A stretch of DNA of 64,000 nucleotides from Shewanella mangrovisoli (GTDB lineage Bacteria; Pseudomonadota; Gammaproteobacteria; Enterobacterales; Shewanellaceae): the NCBI RefSeq assembly GCF_019457635.1, contig NZ_CP080412.1, positions 1,302,001 through 1,366,000 of the forward strand, written 5' to 3'. Positions 8,801 to 17,223 of the stretch are shown in pieces. Numbering within the stretch: position 1 is the first letter of the stretch; every line of letters starts with the position of its first letter. The position numbers were made by a program, and so were the translations under genes. Under the pieces are notes generated by a model, which worked only from the letters and a program-made list of their open reading frames with translations, made no database searches and was not told the DNA's origin.

Positions 8801-8995
8801 CTTAGTGATTTGGCTTTCCATAATCGCGGCCGAAGCGCCGGAGTAGCTGGTACTGACGGTCACTACTGGGCTTTCGACATCGGGCATTTCCCGCACCGAC
8901 AGTTTAGTGAAGGACACTAAGCCAAAGACGCACAGCAATAAGCTTAATACGATCGCGACGACGGGGCGCTTAACGGATACATCGGACAGCCACAT
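5840..8995 (-). CDS. RND multidrug efflux permease (AcrB/HAE1 type)
   Basis: 1051 residues, the usual size for a hydrophobe/amphiphile RND pump. It opens with a cytoplasmic start and helix (MWLSDVSVKRPVVAIVLSLL), has two large periplasmic loops and two helix blocks, and carries the proton-relay pair in AIGLVVDDAIVVVENI (about residues 395-410). It should form a trimer in the inner membrane and pump drugs outward with the adaptor encoded just upstream and a TolC-like channel encoded elsewhere. Its ATG shares one base with the adaptor stop (TAATG), so the genes are translationally coupled. The C-terminus ends in an Ala/Gln/Glu-rich tail with a duplicated AQELA unit. Substrates are unknown. Confidence 0.95.
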   Translation of the reverse strand: MWLSDVSVKRPVVAIVLSLLLCVFGLVSFTKLSVREMPDVESPVVTVSTSYSGASAAIMESQITKTLEDELTGISGIDEITSTTRNGSSRITVKFLLGWNLTEGVSDVRDAVARAQRRLPEDANDPVVSKDNGSGEPSVYVNLSSSVMDRTQLTDYAQRVLEDRFSLISGVSSISISGGLYKVMYVKLRPEQMAGRNVTVTDIINALRKENVETPGGQVRNDTTVMSVRTKRLYYTPKDFDYLVVRTASDGTPIYLKDVADVAVGAQNENSTFKSDGIVNLSLGVITQSDANPLIVAQEVHKEVDRIQDFLPEGTSLVVDFDSTVFIDRSINEVYNTLYVTGALVVLVLYIFIGQARATLIPAVTVPVSLISAFIAANMFGYSINLLTLMALILAIGLVVDDAIVVVENIFHHIERGEEPLLAAYKGTREVGFAVVATTAVLVMVFLPISFMEGMVGLLFTEFSVMLAVSVLFSSLIALTLTPVLSSKLLKANVKPNRFNRFVDSGFARMEKVYRVGVTQAIRFKWLAPLVILACVGGSAWLMQQVPSQLAPQEDRGVLFAFVKGAEGTSYNRMTANMDIVEDRLMPLLGQGVLRSFSVQAPAFGGRAGDQTGFVIMQLEDWEHRHVTAQQALGIISNALKDIPDVMVRPMMPGFRGQSSEPVQFVLGGSDYAELFKWAQLLKEEANASPMMEGADLDYAETTPELIVTVDKERAAELGISVDEVSQTLEVMLGGRKETTYVDRGEEYDVYLRGDENSFNNVGDLSQIYMRSAKGELVTLDTLTHIEEVASAQKLSHTNKQKSITLKANISKGYTLGEALKFLDNKAIELLPKDISIGYTGESKDFKENQSSILIVFGLALLVAYLVLAAQFESFINPLVVMFTVPMGVFGGFLGLLVTSQGINIYSQIGMIMLIGMVTKNGILIVEFANQLRDRGLALDKAIIDASTRRLRPILMTAFTTLVGAVPLIFSSGAGSESRIAVGTVVFFGMAFATFVTLFVIPAMYRLISAATHSPGYVEAKLEAAIKAQELAAQELAAQEAAKQQEHTAKA
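5886..5915. repeat. 15-bp tandem duplication in the RND permease tail
   Basis: Two 15-bp copies in a row (5886-5900 and 5901-5915), identical except for the last base, encode repeated AQELA-like units in the extreme cytoplasmic C-terminus of the efflux permease. The copies keep the reading frame. Such tails are not part of the pump core, so copy-number changes should be tolerated. Confidence 0.7.
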
Positions 8996-10107
8996 TATTT
9001 CGTCTCCGAGGTGTTGACGTCTGACTTGGCTGCTGGACGGTTAGCATCGTTTTTGGCTTCGAGCACCACTTCATTGATTTTTAAGCCATCGCGCATATTC
9101 ACTAGCCCTTGCACCACCACTTTGTCGCCAATCTTAAGGCCCGAATCGATAAGCACTTGGTCACCCACGCGGGCACCTAAAATCACTTCGGTGCGATGGG
9201 CGATATGGTCCTCACCCACCACATACACGTAGCGCTTAGTGCCTGAATATTCTAAGGCTTGCACAGGTACAATCGGGGCGGAAATTGGCGGGAAGGTGAT
9301 GGTCGATGACATCATCATGCCGGGCTTTAAACGGTTTTTCGCGTTTTCAAATTGCACGCGGATCTTCAGGTTTAAGGTTTCTTCATTGACGCGGGGATCG
9401 ATGGCGACCACTTTGCCGATAAAGGTTTCTCCCGGCCAGGCGCGGCTGGTCGCCGAGACGGGCATGCCAATGCTGAGCTGTGACAGAAAATGTTCGGGCA
9501 CTTGTAGGTCGAGTCGCATGCTGGATAAGTCATCTAGGGTCATCAGCTCTGTGCCAATGCTCACCATTTTACCTTCACTGAAGTTAATCAGGCCGGTTTT
9601 GCCAGCAAAGGGAGCGATTAGTGAATGGTAATGTAAATCCGCCTGCGCCGAGGCGAGTCGGGCTCTAGCGATATCGACGCTGGCCTTTTGCGCATCGATT
9701 TCGGTTTGGGTGATGGCGTTGCGGCTGATGAGTTTTTCAAATTCCCTGAGTTTACGGGTTTCATCATTTAAAAAGGCATTGGCCTCGGCTACTGCGGCCT
9801 GGGCTTTCATATCATCGAGTTCGATAAGTAGCTGACCCTTCTTGACCGCCTGATTCGAGGTAACGGCGATTTGTTTAATTTTACCAGTGACTTGCGGCGC
9901 GATAACCACGGCACGATCGGCGGCGAGTTTACCTATGAGTGAAATCGATTGTGCCAGTGGATGTTCAACCACTTCTCCTGTGACCACAGGTACAGTGCGC
10001 ATTAAATGGGGCGCACTTTCGGGTTTGGCCGCCTGCAGTACATCACTAAAACTCACAGCGGTGGCAACCGCAGCAATTAAGGCAATGGCTATTATGGTTT
10101 TTTTCAT
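8995..10107 (-). CDS. RND efflux periplasmic adaptor (membrane fusion protein)
   Basis: 370 residues. An N-terminal signal or anchor helix (MKKTIIAIALIAAVATAV) is followed by the lipoyl-like half-motifs (AVVIAPQVTGKIKQI; SLIAPFAGKTGLINF), a coiled-coil hairpin (about 100-165) and beta-barrel and membrane-proximal domains. It links the RND permease to an outer-membrane channel. I chose the ATG at 10107 because the signal sequence begins there; a TTG at 10128 adds seven residues with no benefit. It is first in a two-gene operon with the permease. No regulator gene is attached; the AraC regulator beyond the MFS gene faces away. Confidence 0.93.
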   Translation of the reverse strand: MKKTIIAIALIAAVATAVSFSDVLQAAKPESAPHLMRTVPVVTGEVVEHPLAQSISLIGKLAADRAVVIAPQVTGKIKQIAVTSNQAVKKGQLLIELDDMKAQAAVAEANAFLNDETRKLREFEKLISRNAITQTEIDAQKASVDIARARLASAQADLHYHSLIAPFAGKTGLINFSEGKMVSIGTELMTLDDLSSMRLDLQVPEHFLSQLSIGMPVSATSRAWPGETFIGKVVAIDPRVNEETLNLKIRVQFENAKNRLKPGMMMSSTITFPPISAPIVPVQALEYSGTKRYVYVVGEDHIAHRTEVILGARVGDQVLIDSGLKIGDKVVVQGLVNMRDGLKINEVVLEAKNDANRPAAKSDVNTSETK

Positions 10108-10305
10108 TGGAATAATTATCTCGCACAAAGACGGTTAAGAGGCGATCGCACTAATGGCGCTATTCTAGTGAATAACCGTCATCAGGTGAGTAAAACTTTG
10201 TAAAGTTAAGCGCACGAAAGTGAAAGAAATTGTGTTTTTGTCGAAAAGACGGCCAACAATTTTTTCAGGCTGTGTGGGCGTGGCTAAAATAGCCTAGTTA
10301 TCGGG

Positions 10306-11100
10306 CTAAGGACGTGCTTGTGTTCGTATTTTTTCTATCGGATCTGAAGTGGATAGAAGTTGGGGGAATCGGCTTAAAATAGTGGCTAAACGGCCATCTT
10401 TCTTCATCGATTCAAGGCCTTTGTTAAACTCTGCCACTAAGGTTGTTTGATCGCTAACGGCCAAGGAAACCCCTAAATGAAATACTTCAGTCGCGATAGG
10501 ATCGCCAACCTGCTCGAAGGCGTCGGTATATTCATCGCCATGTTGTTTGATTAAATACTCAGCAAGGTTGTGACCTATTAAGACTAAGTCGATGCGTTTT
10601 AGAAATAATTTCTTAAGATTCATCTCATCTGAATTACCTTCCTCTGTTGTGAGTCCCGCACCAGCTATCTCGGGCGGATTGGCATAGCCGCGGCCAATGC
10701 CTATGGTAAAGGGCTTTAGTTCAGTTAATTGACTAAAACTTAACGGATTATCCTTGCGTTTATAGAACACAATTTGGACTGCTTGGATGGGATCGGAATA
10801 GTGCGCCCATTGCTCACGTTCTTTGCGATACCAAAGGCCAATAATGCCATCGACTTGGCCGGTTTTAACAAGCAAGGCTGCCCGAGCGAAGGGATAGAAT
10901 TTGACACTGGCATTGTAGCCGCGACGTTTAAAGGCTTCTTTGACCACAAGCGCGACGCCGCCTTGGTCGGGTAACTCACTGGTATAAAAGGGAGGATAGT
11001 TAGTCGCCACGAGCGTTAACTCTCGCCCCGCTAAACTGGGTGCGGATAATCCTAAGAGCTGCAATACAAGGCTAATCTTGATTAGCGACTTGAGGTTCAT
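10306..11100 (-). CDS. periplasmic solute-binding protein, amino-acid-binding (SBP_bac_3) fold
   Basis: 264 residues with a signal peptide ending near PSLAGRE. The mature protein starts with ELTLVATNYPPFY and keeps GGVALVVKEAFKRRGY and GQVDGIIGLWYRKEREQWAHY, the usual pattern of the family 3 binding proteins that serve amino-acid ABC transporters. No permease or ATPase gene is nearby. Stand-alone members are common in Shewanella and may act as sensors or scavenging proteins, but that is inference. The ligand is unknown. Upstream and downstream spacers of 150-250 bp suggest a single-gene transcript. Confidence 0.85.
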   Translation of the reverse strand: MNLKSLIKISLVLQLLGLSAPSLAGRELTLVATNYPPFYTSELPDQGGVALVVKEAFKRRGYNASVKFYPFARAALLVKTGQVDGIIGLWYRKEREQWAHYSDPIQAVQIVFYKRKDNPLSFSQLTELKPFTIGIGRGYANPPEIAGAGLTTEEGNSDEMNLKKLFLKRIDLVLIGHNLAEYLIKQHGDEYTDAFEQVGDPIATEVFHLGVSLAVSDQTTLVAEFNKGLESMKKDGRLATILSRFPQLLSTSDPIEKIRTQARP

Positions 11101-11299
11101 ACTCGTCCCTTAAAATAAAGCGTCACTTTGCTGAGTATAGGGGCTGTTTGAACCTTGAGTGGGAATTTTGTGTGGTTGTTATTATGGTGAGAGCTATGAC
11201 AACGGCAGTGGCGATAAGTATGGCAATAACTATGGTAATCACTACCCATAACTACAGCGAGAAATGGATATTTTGTCGAATCATCGCCTCGAAAAAATA

Positions 11300-11326
11300 G
11301 GGCTTATGGGGAAATGCCATAAGCCC
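11300..11326 (-). terminator. terminator after the exported phosphatase gene
   Basis: A 10-bp perfect stem (GGGCTTATGG / CCATAAGCCC) with a 7-base loop, followed on the minus strand by TATTTTTTC. It lies about 28 bp past the stop of the minus-strand phosphatase gene. Confidence 0.85.
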
Positions 11327-11353
11327 TTAATCCTTTAATTTTCTTCTAATGGC

Positions 11354-12520
11354 TTAAAGTTGTACTTGCTCACCCTGATAGAGGCCGCGGGTAAGTTTAT
11401 CTTTGTCTATCAGCAATAGCTCGCCAGATTGACCATTCTTTATGCTGCTATCTATCGCAATGATTTTATTATGGTAAAGCCCTAGAACCCGATCCTGCGA
11501 GGTGTGGCCGACTATGATGTGGTCAACCTTAAAATAGTTAAGGATCTGGTCAATCTCTTGCTCGCTAAGTGCGTCTTTAAAGTAGCCTCGGTACCAAGTC
11601 GGGCCGTTGGTGAAAAACAGGAAGTTCAACAGATCGTTTTGTTTTAGCTCTTCTTTTTTATCGTCTAAATGTTGGCGAAATAACTGGTTGGCATCGCTGA
11701 TATTGAGTTTACGCTCGACCCACTCAGGGCTTATTCCACCGTGCATAAATAGCAGATTGTTGATCTTCACCAGAGTGTTTTTACTGCGAAGCCAACGGCC
11801 GATTTCGGTGTCTTTATTGTAGAGCGCATCATAGCTGCGATTAAGCAATTTGGCTGAGGTTTTGTAACGCTCATTGATATAGCGTAAGTCGCCGCGAAAC
11901 ACCATTTGCTCGTGGTTACCCATAAGTAAATGTAAACGACCGCCGGCGGCTTGCGCCTCCTTATCTAACTCATATAAAAACCACAGAACTTCGTTGACTT
12001 GATGACCGCGATCGAACATATCGCCTGTCATCACCATATGGCCATCACCAAAGGCCCAATGATTATTTTCATCAATAATCTTGTGGGCTTTAAGTAAATT
12101 AATCATCACGTCAAATTGGCCATGCACATCGCTTAAGGCCACAATTTTACCCGCATGGGTGTAAGTATCGGCTTCAACTTGAGGCGCTGCGTTATGGCGT
12201 ACAGGCTGTGGCAAGTTGCCGCAATCGTTTGGGCGAGCCAATTGATTGTTTGCGATAGGTGTCTGTTTTAACTCACTCTGGCAGATCCAGTAGGCAGTGT
12301 TTTCTTTTCCTTGGTCGAGAAACACATAGGGGCCATCGGTGACGGACGATTCCGTAAGGATTGGTTGTGCACTGTAACTGGCAAAGGAAAATAAACTGAG
12401 CAGTGAGAATAAAACTCCCTGAGCGGCGAGCGTGCGGCGCTTTGGGGTTAATACGGACGAACACACATCCCGCGATGGGCTGTTGGCATGGGGTAGGCCT
12501 GATTCGGAGAGTATGCGCAT
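11354..12520 (-). CDS. exported PPP-type metallophosphoesterase (Shewanella-like phosphatase)
   Basis: 388 residues. A long polar N-terminus leads into a hydrophobic export signal (about 35-50, ending SYSAQP). The catalytic domain has the PPP-family motifs in order: LSDVHGQ, GDMFDRG, GNHEQM and MHGGISPEW, which bind two metal ions and phosphate, then IVGHTS. The group is known as Shewanella-like phosphatases, and a cold-active Shewanella enzyme with this fold has been described as a tyrosine phosphatase. It should remove phosphate from proteins or small molecules, probably outside the cytoplasm given the signal. An AGGAA-like element supports the ATG at 12520. No operon partner. Confidence 0.85.
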   Translation of the reverse strand: MRILSESGLPHANSPSRDVCSSVLTPKRRTLAAQGVLFSLLSLFSFASYSAQPILTESSVTDGPYVFLDQGKENTAYWICQSELKQTPIANNQLARPNDCGNLPQPVRHNAAPQVEADTYTHAGKIVALSDVHGQFDVMINLLKAHKIIDENNHWAFGDGHMVMTGDMFDRGHQVNEVLWFLYELDKEAQAAGGRLHLLMGNHEQMVFRGDLRYINERYKTSAKLLNRSYDALYNKDTEIGRWLRSKNTLVKINNLLFMHGGISPEWVERKLNISDANQLFRQHLDDKKEELKQNDLLNFLFFTNGPTWYRGYFKDALSEQEIDQILNYFKVDHIIVGHTSQDRVLGLYHNKIIAIDSSIKNGQSGELLLIDKDKLTRGLYQGEQVQL

Positions 12521-13065
12521 TCGAAGTTCCTTATTATTGTTTTACGCCACCAATTTAGGGCTGGTTAGCATAATGTTAATAATTGAATGCGGCAAGAGTC
12601 ATCAAGAGGGGATCTGTTCATGGGTAAGCGATTGAAAGTCATGCTTATCTCAAAGAGAACTTGAGAGTTTATATTGAATACTGCGTTTTAAATGAGAGTG
12701 AATTTATTTTTATCAAAACCATTTAAATAAATATTCTATTTAAATTTACATCGTTATTTTAATCGTGCTGTATACGGTTATTTTTAAACCTGTTCATATC
12801 GATTTATTCCACTTAGTTGATTGGGTGACAATGTTTGATTAACGCTGATATGTGGATATTTGTGTTGAGGTTTAAATATTTTTGTTTATTTATTGCCAAA
12901 TAAGTGTTGATAGTGGTAAAAGTCACGAGTATCGCCTAATGGTATGATTTTACTGTGCTTCATTCGGTAATTTTTGCTTTTCTATTTTAAATCGTGCGAT
13001 TTAAAATATTAAATCCTAGGTGAAAGTGTTTTTATTTTTATCTAAATAACAGATATGCATACCGT
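12521..13065. other. 545-bp AT-rich intergenic region before the PilY1-like gene
   Basis: No convincing coding frame. The stretch 12660-13060 is clearly more AT-rich than the flanking genes, with many TTTAAA and TTTATT runs. It carries the perfect palindrome at 12984-13007. It probably holds the pilY1 promoter and a long leader, but I cannot pick a promoter with confidence. Confidence 0.5.
12984..13007. promoter_or_regulatory. 24-bp perfect palindrome upstream of the PilY1-like gene
   Basis: ATTTTAAATCG (12984-12994), a TG centre and CGATTTAAAAT (12997-13007) form perfect 11-bp arms, 59 bp before the ATG of the pilus gene. There is no room for a normal RNA loop, so a dimeric repressor/activator site or a DNA cruciform is more likely than a terminator. 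Confidence 0.5.
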
Positions 13066-16000
13066 ATGATTCCGTTTTTATTTAAATGCCAGCCACATAA
13101 TCGGTTGGTATTCTCTATTGCTCGTGCTTCTTCACTGATATCCCTTAACTCTCGACCACAAAACGTTTGCCATACGTTAACGTCAGTCATTTCTCTTATT
13201 CTGTCGAGTGTAATTGTGAGTGCGGCCAGTTTATTTATGGCGCCGACTCACGCCGATGATACTGAGCTTTATGTTTTCGAAGCGTCCGCCCGTAATGGCT
13301 CGCGTCCGCAGGTGCTGATTATTTTCGACAACTCGGGCAGCATGAGCAGTCTCGCCTATGATGTCGAGGCGCCCTACGAGAATAAGCGCGATGTAAATTA
13401 TGCCCAATCGGGTAATTTATTCTATAGCCGAGGCTCATCGGAAAACGCGGCTGCGCCCAACCCTAATTCAGGGCGGGAAAAACGTAAGTTCAAAGGGGCT
13501 CTCAATGGCTGCGAAAGCTCATGGGAATATCTGAATCGTTACGGCACCTTTACGGGGTTCTTTAGGGAATATGGTTTTTCGGGAAGCTCGGGGTCTTGGA
13601 GAGAGTTTTCAGAGCTTAACGGCAGTTCCATTTCCGCCGTCGACTGTTTTGAGGATATTCAGGAAAACAAGTTCGGTAACGCGGCAGGTGAAGCCCAAGG
13701 TTTACCCGTGGATAGCTTAGGGACGGCGAGCAAACCGGTTCGTTACACTAAGGCAAGTACTAGCTCGTCAGACAGTGTAAAGTCCGCGGCCAAGGCGAAG
13801 GCGGAAAAGACCGCGTTTGGTACTGGTAAAGTGGTTACCGTCTATACCGAAGATTACTTAAACTGGCTGCATGGTCCTAAAACTAGGGTCAATAAAACGC
13901 GACTGGCCTTGGCTAAAGATGCCATTGAAAGTGTGATTTTAACCACGCCGGGTGTGGATTTTGGTCTAGCGATTTTCAATATGAATGGCCCCTATGATGG
14001 GCAGCGTGACGGTGGGCGGATTATCTCTGGGATTAAGCCGATGTCCGCTGCAGCTAAAATTGATCTGCTTAAAGGGATTAATGATATTAACTACGCCCAA
14101 AATACCCCCTTATGCGAAACCCTCTATGAGGCGTACCGCTATTTCGGCGGGCAGAGTCAGTATTTTGGTGACGACGACAGCGATTACCATTATTACGACC
14201 GCTGGGGGCGCTATCAGGGAACTTACGAAGCGAAAAGAAACCCTTTTACCGATCCAGAAGCATTAGCCGTGGGGACTAATAACTATAATTCGCCCTTCAA
14301 ACGTTGCCAAAATGAAGCCTATATCATCTATATCACCGACGGTGAACCCACGTTGGATAACGCGGCCGATGGTTTGGTGGAGCAGTTAACCAAAGGAGTG
14401 GGGAAACATACCTCAAGCCCCGTCAGCTACCTCAGTGCGCTTTCGGGCTGGATGAGAAACGAAGACGTCAATCCTAATTCTGAGGGTAAACAAACCGTTA
14501 GAACCTTTACCATCGGCTTTAGTGAAGGTGCCGCCAGTGCCGAACATTTGCTGAAGCAGACCGCCGAAAATGGCGGAGGTAAGTATTTCGATGCGACCGA
14601 TGCCAGTAAATTACGCTCTTCATTACAAACTGCCCTGAACAATATCCTCGAAAAAAATGCCAGCTTTACCTCTCCCTCGGTGGCAAGTAATAACTTTAAC
14701 CGAACACAAACCTTTGATTCCGCTTATTACTCTATGTTTTTGCCGAACAAAGGGCCGAGATGGTTAGGCAATATCAAGAAATTTAAGGTGACCAGTAGTG
14801 GTGATGTTGTCGATAGCAAAGGCAACAATGCGATAGGTGAAGATGGCAACATCAAAGCCGAGGCCTGCTCCTATTGGACCTCGGCCGAAGAGTGTGGTGC
14901 GAGTGGCGATGGTAACGATGTGAAGCGGGGTGGCGTGCTAGGTGCAATGCAGCAGGCGAGTAGTCGCACCTTGTACAGTAATTTAGGCACGGGATTAAGC
15001 CCATTTACCCTGTCGAATGCCTCTCGCAAAGCGGGGGGCGATGCCCGTTTGGCCTTGTATATGGGGGTCGATGAAACTGAGCTTAGCGAGCATTTTGATT
15101 GGGCCAAGGGCATCGATGTCGATAATGACAAGAATCAGGACCTCAGTGCCGCGAGTGGCGCAACCCCCAATTGGCGCGCCGATATTATGGGGGATGCTTT
15201 ACATTCCAAACCCTTAGCACTCAATTTTGGCTCTGAAGACCAGCCCGATATTCGGATTATCGTGGGGACTAACCATGGGTTCCTGCATATGTTCAAGGAT
15301 GAAGGCGATAGCGTGTCTGAGACTTGGGGGGTTATCCCCTATGAGTTGCTGCCGAATTTTCGCGATCTGAAGGCGAACGCGCCAACGGGCGTACACTCGG
15401 TATACGGTATTGATGGCTCGCCAGTCGCTTACACCAAAATGCAGGGCAAACGTATTGAAAAAGCGTGGGTGTTTGTGGGGATGCGCCGTGGGGGAAATGC
15501 TTATTATGCCCTCGATATCACCTCTCCCGATAATCCTAGTTTTATGTGGAGGATTGATGCCAGCTCACCGGGAATGGGCGAGTTAGGTCAATCCTGGTCG
15601 ACACCTGTCGTCACCACGATTCCGAGTGCCACTGGGGATAAACCTGTGCTTATCTTCGGGGCGGGATATACCCCCGCGACCAAGGATGGCGCCGAGATTG
15701 GCAGCGACGATAGCCAAGGCCGAGGCGTGTTTATTGTCGATGCCGAAACGGGGGCATTAATTCATCAATTTGGTGGCAATGGCGCCAATACCCAATTGCC
15801 GGGGATTGCGAACAGTATTCCGAGCAGTGTTGCCGTGTTAGACGGTAATGGCGATGGTAGAACGGATAGGATTTATGCCACAGACACCCAAGGGAATGTG
15901 TGGCGAATGGACATGCCTTCGGCAAATACTTCGACTTGGTCGGGATTTAAATTTGCCGCATTAGGGGATAGGAGTTCGGTGGCTGGGGATAGGCGATTCT

Positions 16001-16737
16001 TCTCTGGAGCGACGGTTGCGCAGACCATGGTCACCAATACCTTTGAGTTGACTCAGGTGGTGAATGGGAAATCGACCAAGACAGTGACGAAGCAGAATAT
16101 TCCCTACGATGCCGTAGTTGTAGGCAGCGGTCATAGGGCGAAACCTAGCGATGCATCCCGTTCGGATATGTTTTTTGCCTTGCAAGATAGGAACATAGTG
16201 ACTCAATCATTCCAAGGTAAACCTAATCAAAAGCCAGTGCCGAGCGCCTTAACCTTAAGTGACTTATACGATGTAACTACGGCGGCGCCAAATGATAAAG
16301 CCAGCGAAATCGCTTTTGGTCAAAAGCGGGGCTGGTACTATAACTTCTCCCGCAAAGGTGAAAAGAGTCTATCTTCTGCGACCATAGTTCAGGGCGAGGT
16401 GTATTTCACCAGTTTTGTGCCAGGCAGTGATGCTTCGGTGAACCAATGTTTGAGTTCGGGTAAGGGCTACCTCTATAAAAAGAACTTACACAAAGGCACA
16501 AATGGCTACAGAACCGATTTCTTGTATGCCGGTGAACTGGTTTTGGATACGCCGCAATTGGTCATCCCCCCGGCTGCGCAGCCCGATGACCCCAATGCTA
16601 AGGCTCCCACTCCTGATATGTTTTTGATTGGGATTGGTAAGGCGGTGCCTGAGGAGGCGACTTGCGAGAGCGGTAATCCTAAGTGTATCGGCAGTGGGCC
16701 TAAGGCAAACAAGATTTACTACTACGTAGATCAATAA
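13066..16737 (+). CDS. PilY1-like type IV pilus tip/biogenesis protein with VWA domain (TapY1-like)
   Basis: 1223 residues with an unusually long N-terminus before an export helix (cleavage near PTHADD). A von Willebrand factor A-like region opens with VLIIFDNSGSMSS (MIDAS DxSxS) and continues past a YITDGEPT segment to about residue 530. The C-terminal half is a PilY1/PilC-type beta-propeller with a calcium-binding loop of the form DGNGDGRTD followed by RIYATDTQGNVWRMD. PilY1 proteins act at type IV pilus tips in adhesion, pilus extension and surface sensing. The gene is followed 22 bp on by a TapY2-like gene, the arrangement known for Aeromonas Tap pili. No pilin genes are close by. The ATG at 13066 has a poor ribosome-binding site. 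Confidence 0.92.
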   Translation: MIPFLFKCQPHNRLVFSIARASSLISLNSRPQNVCHTLTSVISLILSSVIVSAASLFMAPTHADDTELYVFEASARNGSRPQVLIIFDNSGSMSSLAYDVEAPYENKRDVNYAQSGNLFYSRGSSENAAAPNPNSGREKRKFKGALNGCESSWEYLNRYGTFTGFFREYGFSGSSGSWREFSELNGSSISAVDCFEDIQENKFGNAAGEAQGLPVDSLGTASKPVRYTKASTSSSDSVKSAAKAKAEKTAFGTGKVVTVYTEDYLNWLHGPKTRVNKTRLALAKDAIESVILTTPGVDFGLAIFNMNGPYDGQRDGGRIISGIKPMSAAAKIDLLKGINDINYAQNTPLCETLYEAYRYFGGQSQYFGDDDSDYHYYDRWGRYQGTYEAKRNPFTDPEALAVGTNNYNSPFKRCQNEAYIIYITDGEPTLDNAADGLVEQLTKGVGKHTSSPVSYLSALSGWMRNEDVNPNSEGKQTVRTFTIGFSEGAASAEHLLKQTAENGGGKYFDATDASKLRSSLQTALNNILEKNASFTSPSVASNNFNRTQTFDSAYYSMFLPNKGPRWLGNIKKFKVTSSGDVVDSKGNNAIGEDGNIKAEACSYWTSAEECGASGDGNDVKRGGVLGAMQQASSRTLYSNLGTGLSPFTLSNASRKAGGDARLALYMGVDETELSEHFDWAKGIDVDNDKNQDLSAASGATPNWRADIMGDALHSKPLALNFGSEDQPDIRIIVGTNHGFLHMFKDEGDSVSETWGVIPYELLPNFRDLKANAPTGVHSVYGIDGSPVAYTKMQGKRIEKAWVFVGMRRGGNAYYALDITSPDNPSFMWRIDASSPGMGELGQSWSTPVVTTIPSATGDKPVLIFGAGYTPATKDGAEIGSDDSQGRGVFIVDAETGALIHQFGGNGANTQLPGIANSIPSSVAVLDGNGDGRTDRIYATDTQGNVWRMDMPSANTSTWSGFKFAALGDRSSVAGDRRFFSGATVAQTMVTNTFELTQVVNGKSTKTVTKQNIPYDAVVVGSGHRAKPSDASRSDMFFALQDRNIVTQSFQGKPNQKPVPSALTLSDLYDVTTAAPNDKASEIAFGQKRGWYYNFSRKGEKSLSSATIVQGEVYFTSFVPGSDASVNQCLSSGKGYLYKKNLHKGTNGYRTDFLYAGELVLDTPQLVIPPAAQPDDPNAKAPTPDMFLIGIGKAVPEEATCESGNPKCIGSGPKANKIYYYVDQ

Positions 16738-16759
16738 TGCAAAGCCTTAATAAATCAAT

Positions 16760-17095
16760 ATGAGTGATAGCTTGATGATGAAATATGGTGCCGTTTGTCT
16801 GTTGCTGTTGTGGGGGCTTCAATGGCCTGCGATGGCGGCAGAAAAAGAGAAACGACAGGATTACAAATGCTATTTAGAAACGAATCAAGGATTTAAGCTG
16901 ATGCGTTTCTCCTGGTTTGAATCTAAAGTCGAGCAGTATCAACTGTCTTTACCCGGAACAAAATTACCCCGTTTACCACAGGATAAACCGATAGCACTCT
17001 ATGTTAAGACGGTGCTGGAATGCGTAAAAAAGACGGAGAGTTTTACCCTAGAAGAGGCCAAGCAAGCCGAGCTTGCTCCCGAAAACCAAGGTTAA
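16760..17095 (+). CDS. tapY2: TapY2-like small exported type IV pilus-associated protein
   Basis: About 111 residues: a signal peptide (KYGAVCLLLLWGLQWPAMA, cut before AEKEK) and a short mature domain with two cysteines (YKCYLE and LECVKK). It starts 22 bp after the PilY1-like gene, and the size, signal and position match TapY2, described as the partner of TapY1 in Aeromonas type IV pili. It may help PilY1 fold or reach the outer surface; this is not shown by sequence. The start could be ATG 16760 or an internal ATG near 16775-16778; neither has a strong Shine-Dalgarno. Confidence 0.7.
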   Translation: MSDSLMMKYGAVCLLLLWGLQWPAMAAEKEKRQDYKCYLETNQGFKLMRFSWFESKVEQYQLSLPGTKLPRLPQDKPIALYVKTVLECVKKTESFTLEEAKQAELAPENQG

Positions 17096-17156
17096 CCGAT
17101 TGTCTAAGTTTTTAAAAAGACTTAGCTCATTGCTTTGTGCTCAGGACTAAAATATT

Positions 17157-17186
17157 ACGCCTTAGGTAGTAAACTTCCTAAGGCGT
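17157..17186. terminator. bidirectional terminator after tapY2
   Basis: A 10-bp perfect stem (ACGCCTTAGG / CCTAAGGCGT) with a 10-base loop lies between two converging genes, followed by ATGCTTTT on the plus strand. Confidence 0.75.
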
Positions 17187-17223
17187 ATGCTTTTAAACAC
17201 CAACTTGATAAGAACGCTGCCGA

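Noticed and set aside
9239..9631. 130-codon plus-strand frame opposite the adaptor gene
   Set aside because: Composition and position show it is an antisense shadow of the membrane-fusion protein, which has clear family motifs.
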